This document shows, in pieces, positions 21,630 to 30,746 of a stretch of 64,000 bases of DNA; position 1 is the stretch's first letter; each line of letters starts with the position of its first letter. A program made the translations under genes and the position numbers. Source of the stretch: Phytoseiulus persimilis (Eukaryota; Arthropoda; Arachnida; Mesostigmata; Phytoseiidae); contig CM075103.1 of NCBI GenBank assembly GCA_037576195.1, positions 23,374,001-23,438,000 of the forward strand. The letters run 5' to 3'. Under the pieces are notes generated by a model. That model searched no databases, was not told the origin of the DNA, and saw nothing but the letters and a program-made list of their open reading frames with translations.

Positions 21630-22250
21630 CCTTGAAACAACACATCGTTCAAGCTTCGTTCCTCGAACGTGCACTTGCATCGTTCACCACTCTAACTTTC
21701 ATCTTGGCTCCCGCCGAAGCTTGTTTTTCGATCACCGCGAGCAGCGGTAGATAATGACATTGTTCCCCCGATTTCGGGGATTCCGCGAACTCAATGAAAC
21801 CCTGATCCAACAGTTCCACCATTTCGGCATCAACTGCCTCTGAGAGCGCTTGATTTTTCCTTGTTTGAGCCAAAAAACTTTTCAGACGCCGCAGCGTCAG
21901 CTCGCGGTTGTCTCCCAACGTATCTTTGTTCGGTTTGGACGGTAAATGGATAATATATCTGCCGTCCGGTTTTCTCTGGGTGGTTGTGCGGACGAATTCC
22001 GTCAACTCTTCGTTAGGAACTTCATAATTTTCCTTGAAATACGGTTCGATCCCGAGGACCTCCGTAGCCCACAGGAACTAGATGTCGTCTGGATCGTATT
22101 TCGAACGAACTGTCGCCGTGAGAGACACCGTCGCGCTGACGCCTCGCTGGCTTTCCACTCTGCCGTTCATGACTTTCTCTTTTGTTGGATCACTTTCAAG
22201 AGTGCTGGATTTGACTTGATTTCCTGATAGTGGCCCGTTCCGCATAGAAA
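21630..22250 (-). pseudogene. BEL D reverse transcriptase, N-terminal part
   Basis: Reads from FGFSMRNGPLSG (protease-to-RT junction, 22,255) through a region with a stop near 22,077 and then an open stretch, GDNRELTLRRLKSFLAQTRK, HYLPLLAVIEKQA and KMKVRVVNDASARS, to the foldback insertion. This matches BEL A/B N-terminal RT residue for residue in many positions. Confidence 0.8.
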
Positions 22251-22985
22251 ATCCGAACACGGTTTCGATCGCAACGATCCCCCTTTCGGCTGAACTGACT
22301 TTGCTGTGATGGCATTCTAGGTGACGTATCAGCCCTAGCTCTCCCCATTCCGCTGCTCGGAACGAGGCTCGAGTGTGTTCTGAACACGGACGGTGATAAC
22401 TTCCTTACTTGAAACTGTTCAGCTTCCAGAAAGTCCAGAAGTTCTTTCAACCTACAACTTTTGTTTTCTTCGTCCTGCCAACCTACTGCCTCGTCGAATC
22501 TTAACCTGCGATCATACGGCAGTGCTTTCATAATTAATCTGGTGGGCAAAGGAGACAGCATTCGTGGTTGTATCCCAGCGCGATGAGTGACTGAATATTC
22601 CGAGTGACATCCGTCACGAATTTCACGAAATTCCCACTGTCGTTGAGATTTCTTCTGTTGCGAGCTTCAACCACGTTGTCCACCAGACCATATTCTGCCA
22701 CCGCGATTCGACCGAAGAGCTTGTACACCGTGTACCTTGCTACCTCGTAGCTGACACTATTCAGCTCCAAACTTGCGATGCAGTTGGCCACGTCCCTACC
22801 GGTGGTCTCCCTCAGCAGACGAAACTTCTCGAGAGGATCCCTTCTGATCACCTCGTCCCACGACGTGCGCAGAAACGTGGCCATCCTCGGAGCCTCCGGC
22901 AGTCTCGTGCCTAAAACCTGCGGATCGATAAGCGAACTCTGGTGTTGTATCGACATCGAGTTGCCTCGCGATCTCTCCTCCCGGT
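22196..22985 (-). pseudogene. BEL D gag
   Basis: Capsid-like segment with EKFRLLRETTGRDVANCIASL, YEVARYTVYKLFGR and DVTRNIQSLIALGY, characteristic of BEL gag, then in another frame RLKELLDFLEAEQFQVRKL. No zinc knuckles or protease DTG follow: a deletion joins gag to the start of RT near 22,300. Confidence 0.7.
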
Positions 22986-22989
22986 AGGC

Positions 22990-24345
22990 CTCCGCGGCAG
23001 CGGCAACGAGAAAGGATGCACCTAAAACAATTCGTTCCCCGCAGATAGAGCATAGAGACGGACAAAATGACCAATCCGCACCCAAAGCACCGGGGCAGAG
23101 ACAACAGCATCAAAGGCGGTCACAGGAGCAAGCCCCGAAGGACCACCACAAACCTGGACCCAGTGGATACTCCGGCAAAGAACGCCACCAGCCCTACCAG
23201 ACCGACAAAACAAGGCGTCACCCTCCTGAAGGACCTGGAGGTGCCCCGCCGGGGTCCTAACAAGAGCAACCAGCCAATCCAGCCGATGAGGCGATGCCGC
23301 AAGCGTGGACTCCGAAGCAAAGGAGCACCTTGCGAGACTGTTGTTAATAAACTATGTTTCGCTTCTCTAAATATCAATGGTTCTAAATCTAGCATGGCCA
23401 AGTGGGCTGCGCTTGAAATAGATGTGCTCACCGACATGAACGTAGACATAATGACGTTATGTGAAACAGTCTTATGAACCACGAGAAAGCACCACCCATT
23501 GAGGGATACAACATGATATCCAGCAACCGGCAAGGCCCGACTGGGAAAAACTCGAACGCTGGCGTAGCTATCCGATACAGGGCAAAGTATATCGAAGACT
23601 GGAACTACGAAGGGAATGACTTCATTGCCCACGCAACATGGACTGGCAGACATTGTTGGATATTCATATCCTTCTATATCAGACATGGGACAATGAGGTG
23701 GAACAAAACCCTCACCAGATCCATGAGCGCACTCATCAAGCAAGAGTGCTCGCCACTAGATGAGATTATCATAGGTGGTGACGCCAATGCGCATATCCCC
23801 AGCCTCGATGGAAAATCAAACAAAAGAGGTCAGATCCTCGAGGAGTTTTCCATCGAGAACGGAGTCCCTATACTAAACATGACTGAGCGATGCGAAGGCA
23901 AAATTACTCGGGAGTCAGCGATGTACTGCTTTCTTGTGAACGAAGCAGCGCTGAGTCGGATAGTCTCCATGACCGTCGACGAAGACAGGATCAGAGCCCT
24001 GAGTGATCATGATCTTCTGAGAATGAAGTGCACAGCTCGGCAGAGTCATGTACCAAAAATCAAAAGACGGATTCATTTGATGCGTCTGCTTCTCGCTGCG
24101 CTGAGAACTAATTTGTGGCGCATCCGGGTTGCATCCTACTGGAATCTGAAGACTTCAAGGAAAATGTCCTGCGAGCGATCAAAAAATCAACACGCATCCA
24201 CCGATGCGGTCACCGCACATCCGATCTATGACTCTAGACGAGCTAATTGGATACCGAAGAGAGTGCGGCCGACTCTGGTGACAGAAGGAACGCCAATTGA
24301 ACTCTGTTGTGAGAAATGGTACCACAAAGCACCGTGAGACCGGGC
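22990..24345 (+). pseudogene. Non-LTR retrotransposon: endonuclease part of ORF2
   Basis: Two overlapping frames (23,067-23,476 and 23,474-24,337) give an AP-type endonuclease: CFASLNINGSKSSMAKWA (first Asn), DVLTDMNVDIMTLCET (Glu), IIIGGDANAHIPSLDG (DxN) and RALSDHDLLRMKC (SDH). The step between frames falls exactly at a TGA/ATGA overlap (23,474-23,478). Endonuclease nicks the target for target-primed reverse transcription. The RT domain is absent; similarity ends near 24,345 against a hAT remnant. Confidence 0.75.
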
Positions 24346-24349
24346 TTCT

Positions 24350-25305
24350 CCCACAGCTCGCCGAACTAATGGCTACGGTAAGAAAGAGTCGGAGAGCTAT
24401 GACGAACTTCGGGACGCAGATTTCCAGATTATACCTCTTGATAAACTGCAGGAGCTCCGAAGGCCCTCCATCGAGCATCGAGCTCTTCTCCTCTACCGGA
24501 CAGACTTTCACAAACTCCTGAATTCGTCCCCGCTCGACTAGGAACTCCGTTTTGTCGATGTCGATTGGAAGGACCGTTAAATCGTATGTAGAACTTCCAC
24601 TGAGAAGTTCTGTGGGTTTCAGGAAACTGAATTTAGCGTCCAAGTCCTGCAACTGCTGAAACCTCGACAGGATTTCCTGAGTGATCCTGTCGATGCATGA
24701 ATACATTTCGCGGGTGATTTATCGCTCGAAGGTTAAATTGGCACCTTCGGAAAAATTGTTGAAAGGTCTTTTAGACTGTCGCTTACGGCGAGTTGGAAGT
24801 TCAATGCTCAGCTCATAACAAAGATTTTTGGCGAAAGTCACCCCCGTCGTGACGATCACTTCACGGGAGTCGCTGAGCCATGTTTTCAGAGCTGATAGTT
24901 TCAGAGCGCTGTTATGTAGGTCGCTACCCCTTTTTTTGAAGTAGCGCCGAGTATCGTTTATTTCGCGAAGCACCTCAGACCAGAAACCCGGATAGCTCAG
25001 GAAAGAAAATGATCGCAGTGACCTCAGCAAGAGAGTGGCCTCTGACCGCGTTGTGGTATTCTCGTTCGTGGCGGTGAGATCGTCGAGAACGTCTTAAATC
25101 TTCGCGAAGTGATTTTTGTCATGGAAACTGCATCATATCGTGCGTCCTTTGGCGTTGGTTCGTTCCGGACAGGGACGCCCCCTGTCTCATATGAGAATCC
25201 GAAGTTACCCACAGCAGATAAGAGCCGAAATCGGCGCCCCCTGTACTTCTCGAGCACGTGGCGCCCGGGGCGGTCCGCCCCCCCCCCTCCCTTGTTACGC
25301 TACTG
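24350..25305 (-). mobile_element. hAT element, ZMYM1-like transposase C-terminal part
   Basis: From the right: CAGTAGCGTAACAAGGG (reverse complement ending at 25,305) is a hAT-type terminus, followed by a GC-rich palindrome GGCGGACCGCC. Next, in two frames, come TNENTTTRSEATLLLRSLRS, FWSEVLREINDTRRYF and, at 24,706-24,350, SELLQFIKRYNLE, KFVIALRLFLTVAISSASC, which is the hAT C-terminal dimerisation region. The BED/TTF finger and catalytic core are missing, so the element is internally deleted. The 3' end is cut by the non-LTR piece. Confidence 0.7.
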
Positions 25306-25414
25306 GTTAAAAGTGTGTATCAATAGAGTCAAAATTTAGCTTTAGTACACATATTGCTGAGAAGGTATGTTCGGACCTAGTTTTTCTGTTTCTTATGATT
25401 TCATCTAATAAAGG
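25306..25414. other. Flank before BEL C; target duplication AAAGG at 25,410-25,414
   Basis: AAAGG here equals AAAGG at 41,182-41,186 on the far side of BEL C. Confidence 0.8.
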
Positions 25415-25994
25415 TGTGGCCCTCGCTCCTAAGGATAAGGAAAACACGTCTGCTGTCTTTCTCCGAGAGGGACGACGGGCGCACTGGGAATTCAGTACTA
25501 GCGGCGCCGGAGCGGCTCATGCTGTTGAAATAATGAGCTATAGGCTCCGGAGGGGGGATTCGCTAGGAGTCCGGCTGGGGTTCAAGCTCGGGGACCGAGT
25601 TTACACACTGAACCGGGACGTTCCGTTGGATCCACACGTGAGCCGATTGCTTCGAAGTCGAATCTTAACATGGCCGCTGGAGCCAGAACGATCAGCTGGC
25701 TCCAGGGTGTGGAGAAGGTGACGTCAGCGGGAGAAGCCGTGCTGACGTCAGAGCCTGTAACTTGTGATTCCGAGTGCGCCATTGAAGTTCTCTCGTACTT
25801 TATTTCTTGACAAGACCGAATGACCGGTGTCGCTGCCTCATTGGGCGGCCCGTCTAATGTAGACTTGACACCAATGTGATGATTCGCTTTCGACATAATT
25901 GATAAATGGTTCTCACATGTATAATATCTTCTCTTTGTGTTGTGTTGTTGTGAATGTGCAACCTTTTGGCGATCCCTATGGGCCGTACGCCACA
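25415..25994 (-). repeat. BEL C 3' LTR (580 bp, intact)
   Basis: On the minus strand it starts TGTGGCGTACGG and ends GGGCCACA (TG...CA). Directly before it in element sense is CCGGCGGGAA, the probable polypurine tract. It matches 38,177-38,656 plus 41,083-41,181, which adds to 579 bp. Confidence 0.9.
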
Positions 25995-26254
25995 TTCCCG
26001 CCGGTACGGAAGGTTCCGAAACCTCCTCTCCTGCCTAAGTTTCGAGACTTTTCCCGTTGCTTTTCGTTACTCTTCGTCAACGCGACGACCCGTTCGTTCT
26101 CTTGAGTCCTCCAACAACGAAAAAAAAATAAAGAAGTCCTCGCGCCACCTCCGAAAGAATCAACTGAACCTCCAACGGACTGGCCCAGCGCCCCACGAAT
26201 CCACGAGTCTCCAGCAGCTCACCGTCCACCTTCCCAGCGGCCACCGACTCCGCG

Positions 26255-26329
26255 GTATGTATTGTTTCGCTTATCTCGATGCTTATTGTCGAAATTCTCG
26301 ATTGTTTTCACGATGCTCCCCATCCGCAG
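26255..26329 (+). other. Predicted 75-bp intron in the aORF C leader
   Basis: Donor CG|GTATGT at 26,255 and acceptor CCGCAG|GT ending at 26,329, T-rich between, 5 bp before ATG 26,335. Composition differs sharply from the GC-rich flanks. aORF B has a comparable intron just before its ATG. Confidence 0.5.
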
Positions 26330-26467
26330 GTGTCATGAACCGTGTGCGTCGTCGGGTCCCCTACCAGGACTCCCCGATGGGCCTGTACCACCAGCAGCTG
26401 GAGCAGCACTCTGCCTGGCTTCACCTACAGACCCGAGCCGACGGCCGCGCCATCGTAACGTACGCCT

Positions 26468-26923
26468 TGATGCAAATCCCTACAGGCTCCAACCTGGAAA
26501 TGACGAGTAGCTGAGGATGATTTGTACCGGCCGCAGCCGTCCCAGGTGACCGAGGAAGTTGCACTTAGTTGAGAGCGCTGGCTCTCTCGATCCGTTCACT
26601 TGAGCGGCGAGTGTGATACTAGACGCGCAATGTTCCAACACGCGGCGCTGCAACGCAGCTAACCGCCGCGCACCCTGGCAGCGACTTGTCCATTTTTTTC
26701 GCATTCAAACATTGATTAGCCGTACTGCAGGCTGGCTTCTTACCTAGATACATAAATGCCGGTAGCGCCCTGGCGCTACTGTCTAGGAATTCTAGGCGAA
26801 ATGGAGCGATCTTGTGTTTCCAACAGGTGCGCTTGTGGCGCCCCGCGGTGGCCTACGGCCGAACTACAGAAATCGCTTCCACGAACGTGTCGAGACCATG
26901 GGGTCCGACCACCTTTCGTGACA
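26468..26923 (-). repeat. BEL B 3' LTR (456 bp)
   Basis: Direct copy of 29,112-29,546 but 21 bp longer because the other copy lacks CCGTACTGCAGGCTGGC and a few neighbours near 26,720. TG...CA ends on both. Confidence 0.9.
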
Positions 26924-27240
26924 CTCCCGCCGAACCGGGTTCCGGTTCTGATTATCATTGGACAATTCATTTTCACACTTGTCGTACCTAATTTGACATT
27001 GCTTCTGCGAGACTGGAACAGCTCGTCCCCAACAACCTGAGAGTCTCGCGCTACATGATACATCGAGCAGACTTGATCTGCACATTTGAAACTCCGAAGA
27101 AAGCCTGCCATGCCATTTGACACCGTAATCCCGATATCTTCTTATGCAAAGCCAAGGAACTTGATTGGAAGAATATGGACGAATCACACCCCGGTACCGC
27201 ACTGGCGGTGACTTTTACTCCACCCCCACCGTGCTCTAGA

Positions 27241-27248
27241 CTATAAAT
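27241..27248 (+). promoter_or_regulatory. TATA box of aORF B
   Basis: CTATAAAT on the plus strand, about 95 bp before the predicted intron donor and 183 bp before ATG 27,424. Confidence 0.45.
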
Positions 27249-27335
27249 CCCACTATCGTGACTTCCACTTCCTCACTTTTCGTCAACTTATGTCGTGTCG
27301 TGCAGCACTTTTGGCAACCATCCTTCCATCCGCCC

Positions 27336-27422
27336 GTAAGTTTCCGCCGATATCCTTCCACGCCGAACCTTCCATCTCCAACTTCGGCCATATCCTCCAA
27401 TATTCCCCACTTCCAGTCCCAG
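27336..27422 (+). other. Predicted 87-bp intron in the aORF B leader
   Basis: Donor GTAAGT at 27,336, pyrimidine-rich interior, acceptor CAGTCCCAG ending at 27,422, one base before the ATG at 27,424. Confidence 0.5.
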
Positions 27423-27423
27423 C

Positions 27424-27938
27424 ATGTCGGATCCGTTCCCGCGCGTGCACGAGCGCGTCGGCCGGCGAGGCATGCATTTGGAATATGCGTGTACCCCTCG
27501 CGGGTTTCTTGATCTCCTCTGGCGCGTTACCTGCCCAGGCTTCGAGGCACTGCCCGACACAGCCCAAGGCCAGCGCCTGGACAGCTACCTTGCCACGCCC
27601 AGCGCGGAAGGCTGCCGGCTGTTCCCGCGCCCTGTCGCGTATGGCCACCGCCCTTATCGACGCCGGCTGGCTCCTGCCACTCCGCGCCCCGCCTCAGCCT
27701 GCCAGCGTGCCGCCACCGCCGCCTGTGACCCCCGCATCACGCCCCCGACCGCCGGTTACCTTCGTACTGCCAGCCCCACGCCCACAACAGCCGACTCCCC
27801 CCGCACAGCCTGCCCCCATCCCGGTCCCCAGTCCGGGAAGCCGTCACGCTGGCCCGAGCGGTAGCCGAATGGTGCGAGCTCGATCCGCCTCCCGAAGTTG
27901 TAGGCACCTGCATTTACCGCGATGCTCCGGACCAGTAA
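27424..27938 (+). pseudogene. aORF B: antisense gene of BEL B
   Basis: From ATG 27,424 the frame reads MSDPFPRVHERVGRRGMHLE and LLWRVTCPGFEALPDTAQ. It moves to a second frame near 27,640 (MATALIDAGWLLPLRAPP), runs through a Pro-rich linker and, in a third frame from about 27,815, ends REAVTLARAVAEWCELDPP plus VVGTCIYRDAPDQ and TAA 27,936. Two frameshifts make it a pseudogene. The first part follows the aORF D pattern (LW-x2-T-x3-F-x2-LP; AL-x3-G-x2-LP) and the last part matches aORF A. TATA, leader intron and AATAAA (27,950) give a full gene layout facing pol. Confidence 0.5.
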
Positions 27939-27949
27939 ACCAACGCAGC

Positions 27950-27955
27950 AATAAA
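27950..27955 (+). terminator. AATAAA polyadenylation signal of aORF B
   Basis: 12 bp after the aORF B stop and about 40 bp before the end of BEL B pol (minus strand, 27,990). Confidence 0.5.
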
Positions 27956-27989
27956 CTGTATCCCCTGAAACTCGCCCGACATCTGTTCT

Positions 27990-29100
27990 CTAATTTACGG
28001 CTGGCGCCGCATCTATCTTGTAGAGTAGCTGGATGGGTATTTTAAGGAATCTGATCCCCGCGCAGTGTTGAAATGGTGCCGAGATCAAGCCGAATGACAA
28101 ACGACACGATCGCATTTCTCGAAACTTGGCTCTCGGATTCTTGCTGATTCCTAACGGCCACAGAAACCTCAAAAACTTCCTATGTTCCGGCGTGACTTTG
28201 AATTGTAAATACGCCCTCTCTATATCTGCCGTTATGACTATTGGTAACTGACGAAACTGTAATACCACCGCAATCAACTCCCTAATGAGATTTTGACCCT
28301 GGAACAATACATCATTCAGGCCTGCCGCATCTCGTGACCGCGCACTGGCGTCGTTTACTACTCTGACTTTCATCTTCGAAGTGGCTGTAGCCTGCTTCTT
28401 GATTACTGCTAGTAATGGCAAATAATGAGACTGCTCTCCGGGCTTTGGGGGATCCGTGAGTTCTATGAACTCCTGCTCGAGCAGATCTTGCATTTCTGCA
28501 TCCACCGCTTCGAGCAACTGTGGGTTCTTTCTCGCTTGAGCGAGAAAACTCCTCAGACGCCGCTCCGTGAGATCCCGATTGTCTCCCAAGGTATGAATGT
28601 TTGGCTTGAACGGCAGCTGAATGACGTACCGCCCGTCTGGGTCTCTCGTCGTCGTTGATTCAAAAAACCGCCTAATCTCCTCATCCGGCGCTTCGTCGTT
28701 CTCTTTGAAGTATGGCTCGATACCCATGACTTCCGTGTCCCAGAGAAACGAAATGTCCTCCGGTTCATGTTTCGCGCAAACCGCAACCGCCAATGAAACT
28801 GCTGTTTCACTTCTAGGTTCCTTCCCACCAGACCAAGCTTCCCTCTTTTGCCAATGACCAAATGTTTATTCGAGAATCGACTCCTTAACGTGATCTCGAC
28901 AATTCTTCCCTTGCATTTTTTCGGCTCTGCTTGGCTAGCTGCCTGTAGGAAGAAACTATCCGTGCCCACCGACTTCGCTTTGATAATGTCAAAGTTGCCG
29001 ATATTTCTTCAAACGTCACTCGGAAATCTCTCCTTCACGCGTAACCTTGTCCGACCTTGCTCGAGCGCTGGCTCTCGCGTGGATTTTCCTTTCTTAGACT
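27990..29100 (-). pseudogene. BEL B pol remnant (RT N-terminus joined to pol C-terminus)
   Basis: From 29,000: a protease-domain start (SFFLQAASQAEPKKCKGR, NKHLVI), then a deletion, then a clean 267-codon frame 28,793-27,990 with GDNRDLTERRLRSFLAQARK, HYLPLLAVIKKQA, AGLNDVLFQGQNL, ITADIERAYLQF (first catalytic Asp) and LSFGLISAPFQHCAG. It then jumps to the pol C-terminal landmark PIQLLYKID. The deletion removed the YVDD box, RNase H and integrase. Confidence 0.85.
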
Positions 29101-29111
29101 TCTGACACCAC

Positions 29112-29546
29112 TGATGCAAATCCCTACAGGCTCCAACCTGGAAATGACGACTCGCTAAGGATAATTCGTACCGGCCACAGCCGTCCCAGGTGACCGAGGA
29201 AGTTGCACTTAGTTGAGAGCGCTGGCTCTTTCGATCCGTTCACTTGAACGGCGAGTATGATACTGAACGTGCAATGTTCCAACACGCGGCGCTGCAACGC
29301 AGCTAACCGCCGCGCACCCTGGAAGCGACTTGTCCATTTTTATTTGCATTCAAACATTGATTAGACCTAGATATATAAATGCAGGTAGCGCCCGGGCGCT
29401 ACACTCTAGGAGTTCTAGGCGAAATGGAGCGATCTTGTGTTTCCAACAGGTGCGCTTGTGGCGCCCCGCGGTGGCCTACGGCCGAACTACAGAAATCGCT
29501 TCCGCGAACGTGTCGAGACCCTGGGGTCCGACCACCTTTCTTGACA
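29112..29546 (-). repeat. BEL B 5' LTR (435 bp)
   Basis: Direct repeat of 26,468-26,923. The inner side abuts the minus-strand PBS TGGTGTCAGAAGT. Confidence 0.9.
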
Positions 29547-29826
29547 CGCCTGGTCTGCCTTGACCGCAACGGAGCAGGCGGGCTACCGAGCGTACGCCAG
29601 GTTCCTGACCGTCGGAGTGCCCCGGGTGTCCGAGGAGGTCCTTCTGCCCCCCCGTCTCCTTCGCTACAATGTGCCCTGCCCGCTGTACACCCCTCAATAC
29701 CTCGAGCATTTGCGTGAGGTGGCGAGCCGTGACCCGCAGGACGTGTTGCGGACCCCCACCGAGCCCCCCGTCCTACTGGTCTTCCCATCGGGACTCAGCG
29801 TGGTTACCTCCCTCGAGCCCGATTCC

Positions 29827-30361
29827 GCGAGCCCGAATAAAGCTCCGCCCAGCGAAGAGCGCGCCGGATCAGTGAAGCTTCTATGAACGCGCTCCTCTCA
29901 GGACAGAGCAGGACCTTGTTGTTGAAGAGAACGAATTAAACATATGGCATCGGAACAATGTTGGCCCTGCCGTCTCTTTTTCTGCTCCTGTTCACTGCCC
30001 AACGCTTCGGAAATATGATCGAACACTCCTTCTCCAAATCAGGGTGAACGGATGAGGATACTGCCCCTTGAGGGGGGGGGGGGGCAATGACTGATTCTTC
30101 ATGCGAAATGATTGGCTATCCGAACAATCAGTACAATTCATCCCTCCTCCGATGTGCTTCATCCACATTCACTCAGGAGGGCGATGTCACAGGGAAGCTC
30201 CACGAGCGCTTCTCCGTTCAGAGAGAAGGATAGCGACTCATGCTTTGAACTAGGCCAAGATGATGTAACCGGAGAACTCCTAGCGGAATCGACATAGCCC
30301 CGCACAGAAGCTTCACTGAGACGGCGCGCTGTCCGCTGGGCGGAGCTTTACTCGGGCTCGG
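29827..30361. mobile_element. MITE inserted in aORF C
   Basis: About 535 bp with 56-bp imperfect inverted termini: left 29,827-29,882 (AAAGCTCCGCCCAGCG, AGTGAAGCTTCT) and right 30,306-30,361, its reverse complement. Both ends run into short CGAGCCCGA repeats, so the target duplication cannot be set. No coding capacity; contains a G run at about 30,067-30,085. Superfamily unknown. Confidence 0.7.
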
Positions 30362-30655
30362 GGTACTCGGGCTCGCGGAATTGGGCTCGCGGCAATCGGG
30401 CTCGAGGCAAGTCCTCCTCAGCGTCCCGGAGCTTAAGGACCGAATCGACGCCCAGCTCGCCGACGAGGTCGCCGAGCGCGACCGTGTGCGCCCCCCCCGA
30501 GAGGAGCAGCAACTCTACCGGGACGCTGCGTCCTGGCGGCGTCAACTCGGCCAGCGGCTCTGTCCCGTAGGGACGCCAGTTGCCGTCCGCCGGACCGCCC
30601 CCCAAGCCGACTACGATGGCCGGAGGCCTCAAAAGCCTGAATAATCTTGTAATAT

Positions 30656-30661
30656 AATAAA
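30656..30661 (+). terminator. AATAAA polyadenylation signal of aORF C
   Basis: AATAAA 12 bp after the aORF C stop, followed by a T-rich stretch; the BEL C pol stop on the other strand is at 30,747. Confidence 0.5.
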
Positions 30662-30746
30662 CTTGTTAATTTTTCGAACCGAATTTCTGAGTGTTCTGTT
30701 TTCCTGCCGCTGATTCCTTCTTGACTCTAATCTCCTAATATCACTC

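Larger units (their letters stand above)
18119..22985 (-). mobile_element. BEL D, BEL/Pao LTR retrotransposon (degenerate)
   Basis: Minus-strand gag (22.98-22.2 kb), RT (22.25-20.0 kb), RNase H (20.0-19.4 kb) and integrase (19.3-18.1 kb). It is related to BEL A/B but a separate family. The protease is deleted between gag and RT (about 22.3 kb), a foldback element interrupts RT at 20,746-21,629, and the 5' LTR and leader are missing where the plus-strand non-LTR element starts near 22,990. Confidence 0.8.
26468..29546 (-). mobile_element. BEL B, deletion derivative inserted in aORF C
   Basis: 3079 bp with direct LTRs (TGATGCAAATCC...TTGACA) and a 5-bp target duplication CGCCT (26,463-26,467; 29,547-29,551). 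The minus-strand interior keeps part of pol and aORF B on the other strand; gag, most of protease, RNase H and integrase are deleted. It is the same family as BEL A. PBS TGGTGTCAGAAGT is next to the 5' LTR (29,098-29,110, minus). Confidence 0.9.
26335..30644 (+). pseudogene. aORF C: antisense gene of BEL C, split by two insertions
   Basis: Frame from ATG 26,335 (RVPYQDSPMGLYHQQLEQHS) is interrupted by BEL B (26,468-29,546). It resumes in the same frame at 29,552 with TATEQAGYRAYARFL, YTPQYLEHLREVASRDPQD and EPPVLLVFPSGLSVV, is interrupted again by a MITE (29,827-30,361), and ends with a charged helical part (RIDAQLADEVAERDRVRPPR) and stop at 30,642. About 220 codons without the inserts. It lies between the BEL C pol stop (30,747) and 3' LTR, on the opposite strand. 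Clear sequence similarity to aORFs A, B or D is not visible; position, GC-richness and gene signals are what it shares. Function unknown. Confidence 0.5.

Noticed and set aside
25954..26514. 186-codon ORF extending aORF C upstream through the LTR
   Set aside because: It is open only because stops happen to be absent; it would translate LTR, leader and a likely intron, and its end lies in the BEL B LTR.
27290..28045. 251-codon plus ORF covering aORF B in one frame
   Set aside because: It starts inside the predicted leader/intron and mixes noncoding sequence with only the middle part of aORF B; a frameshifted aORF fits the matches to aORFs A and D better.
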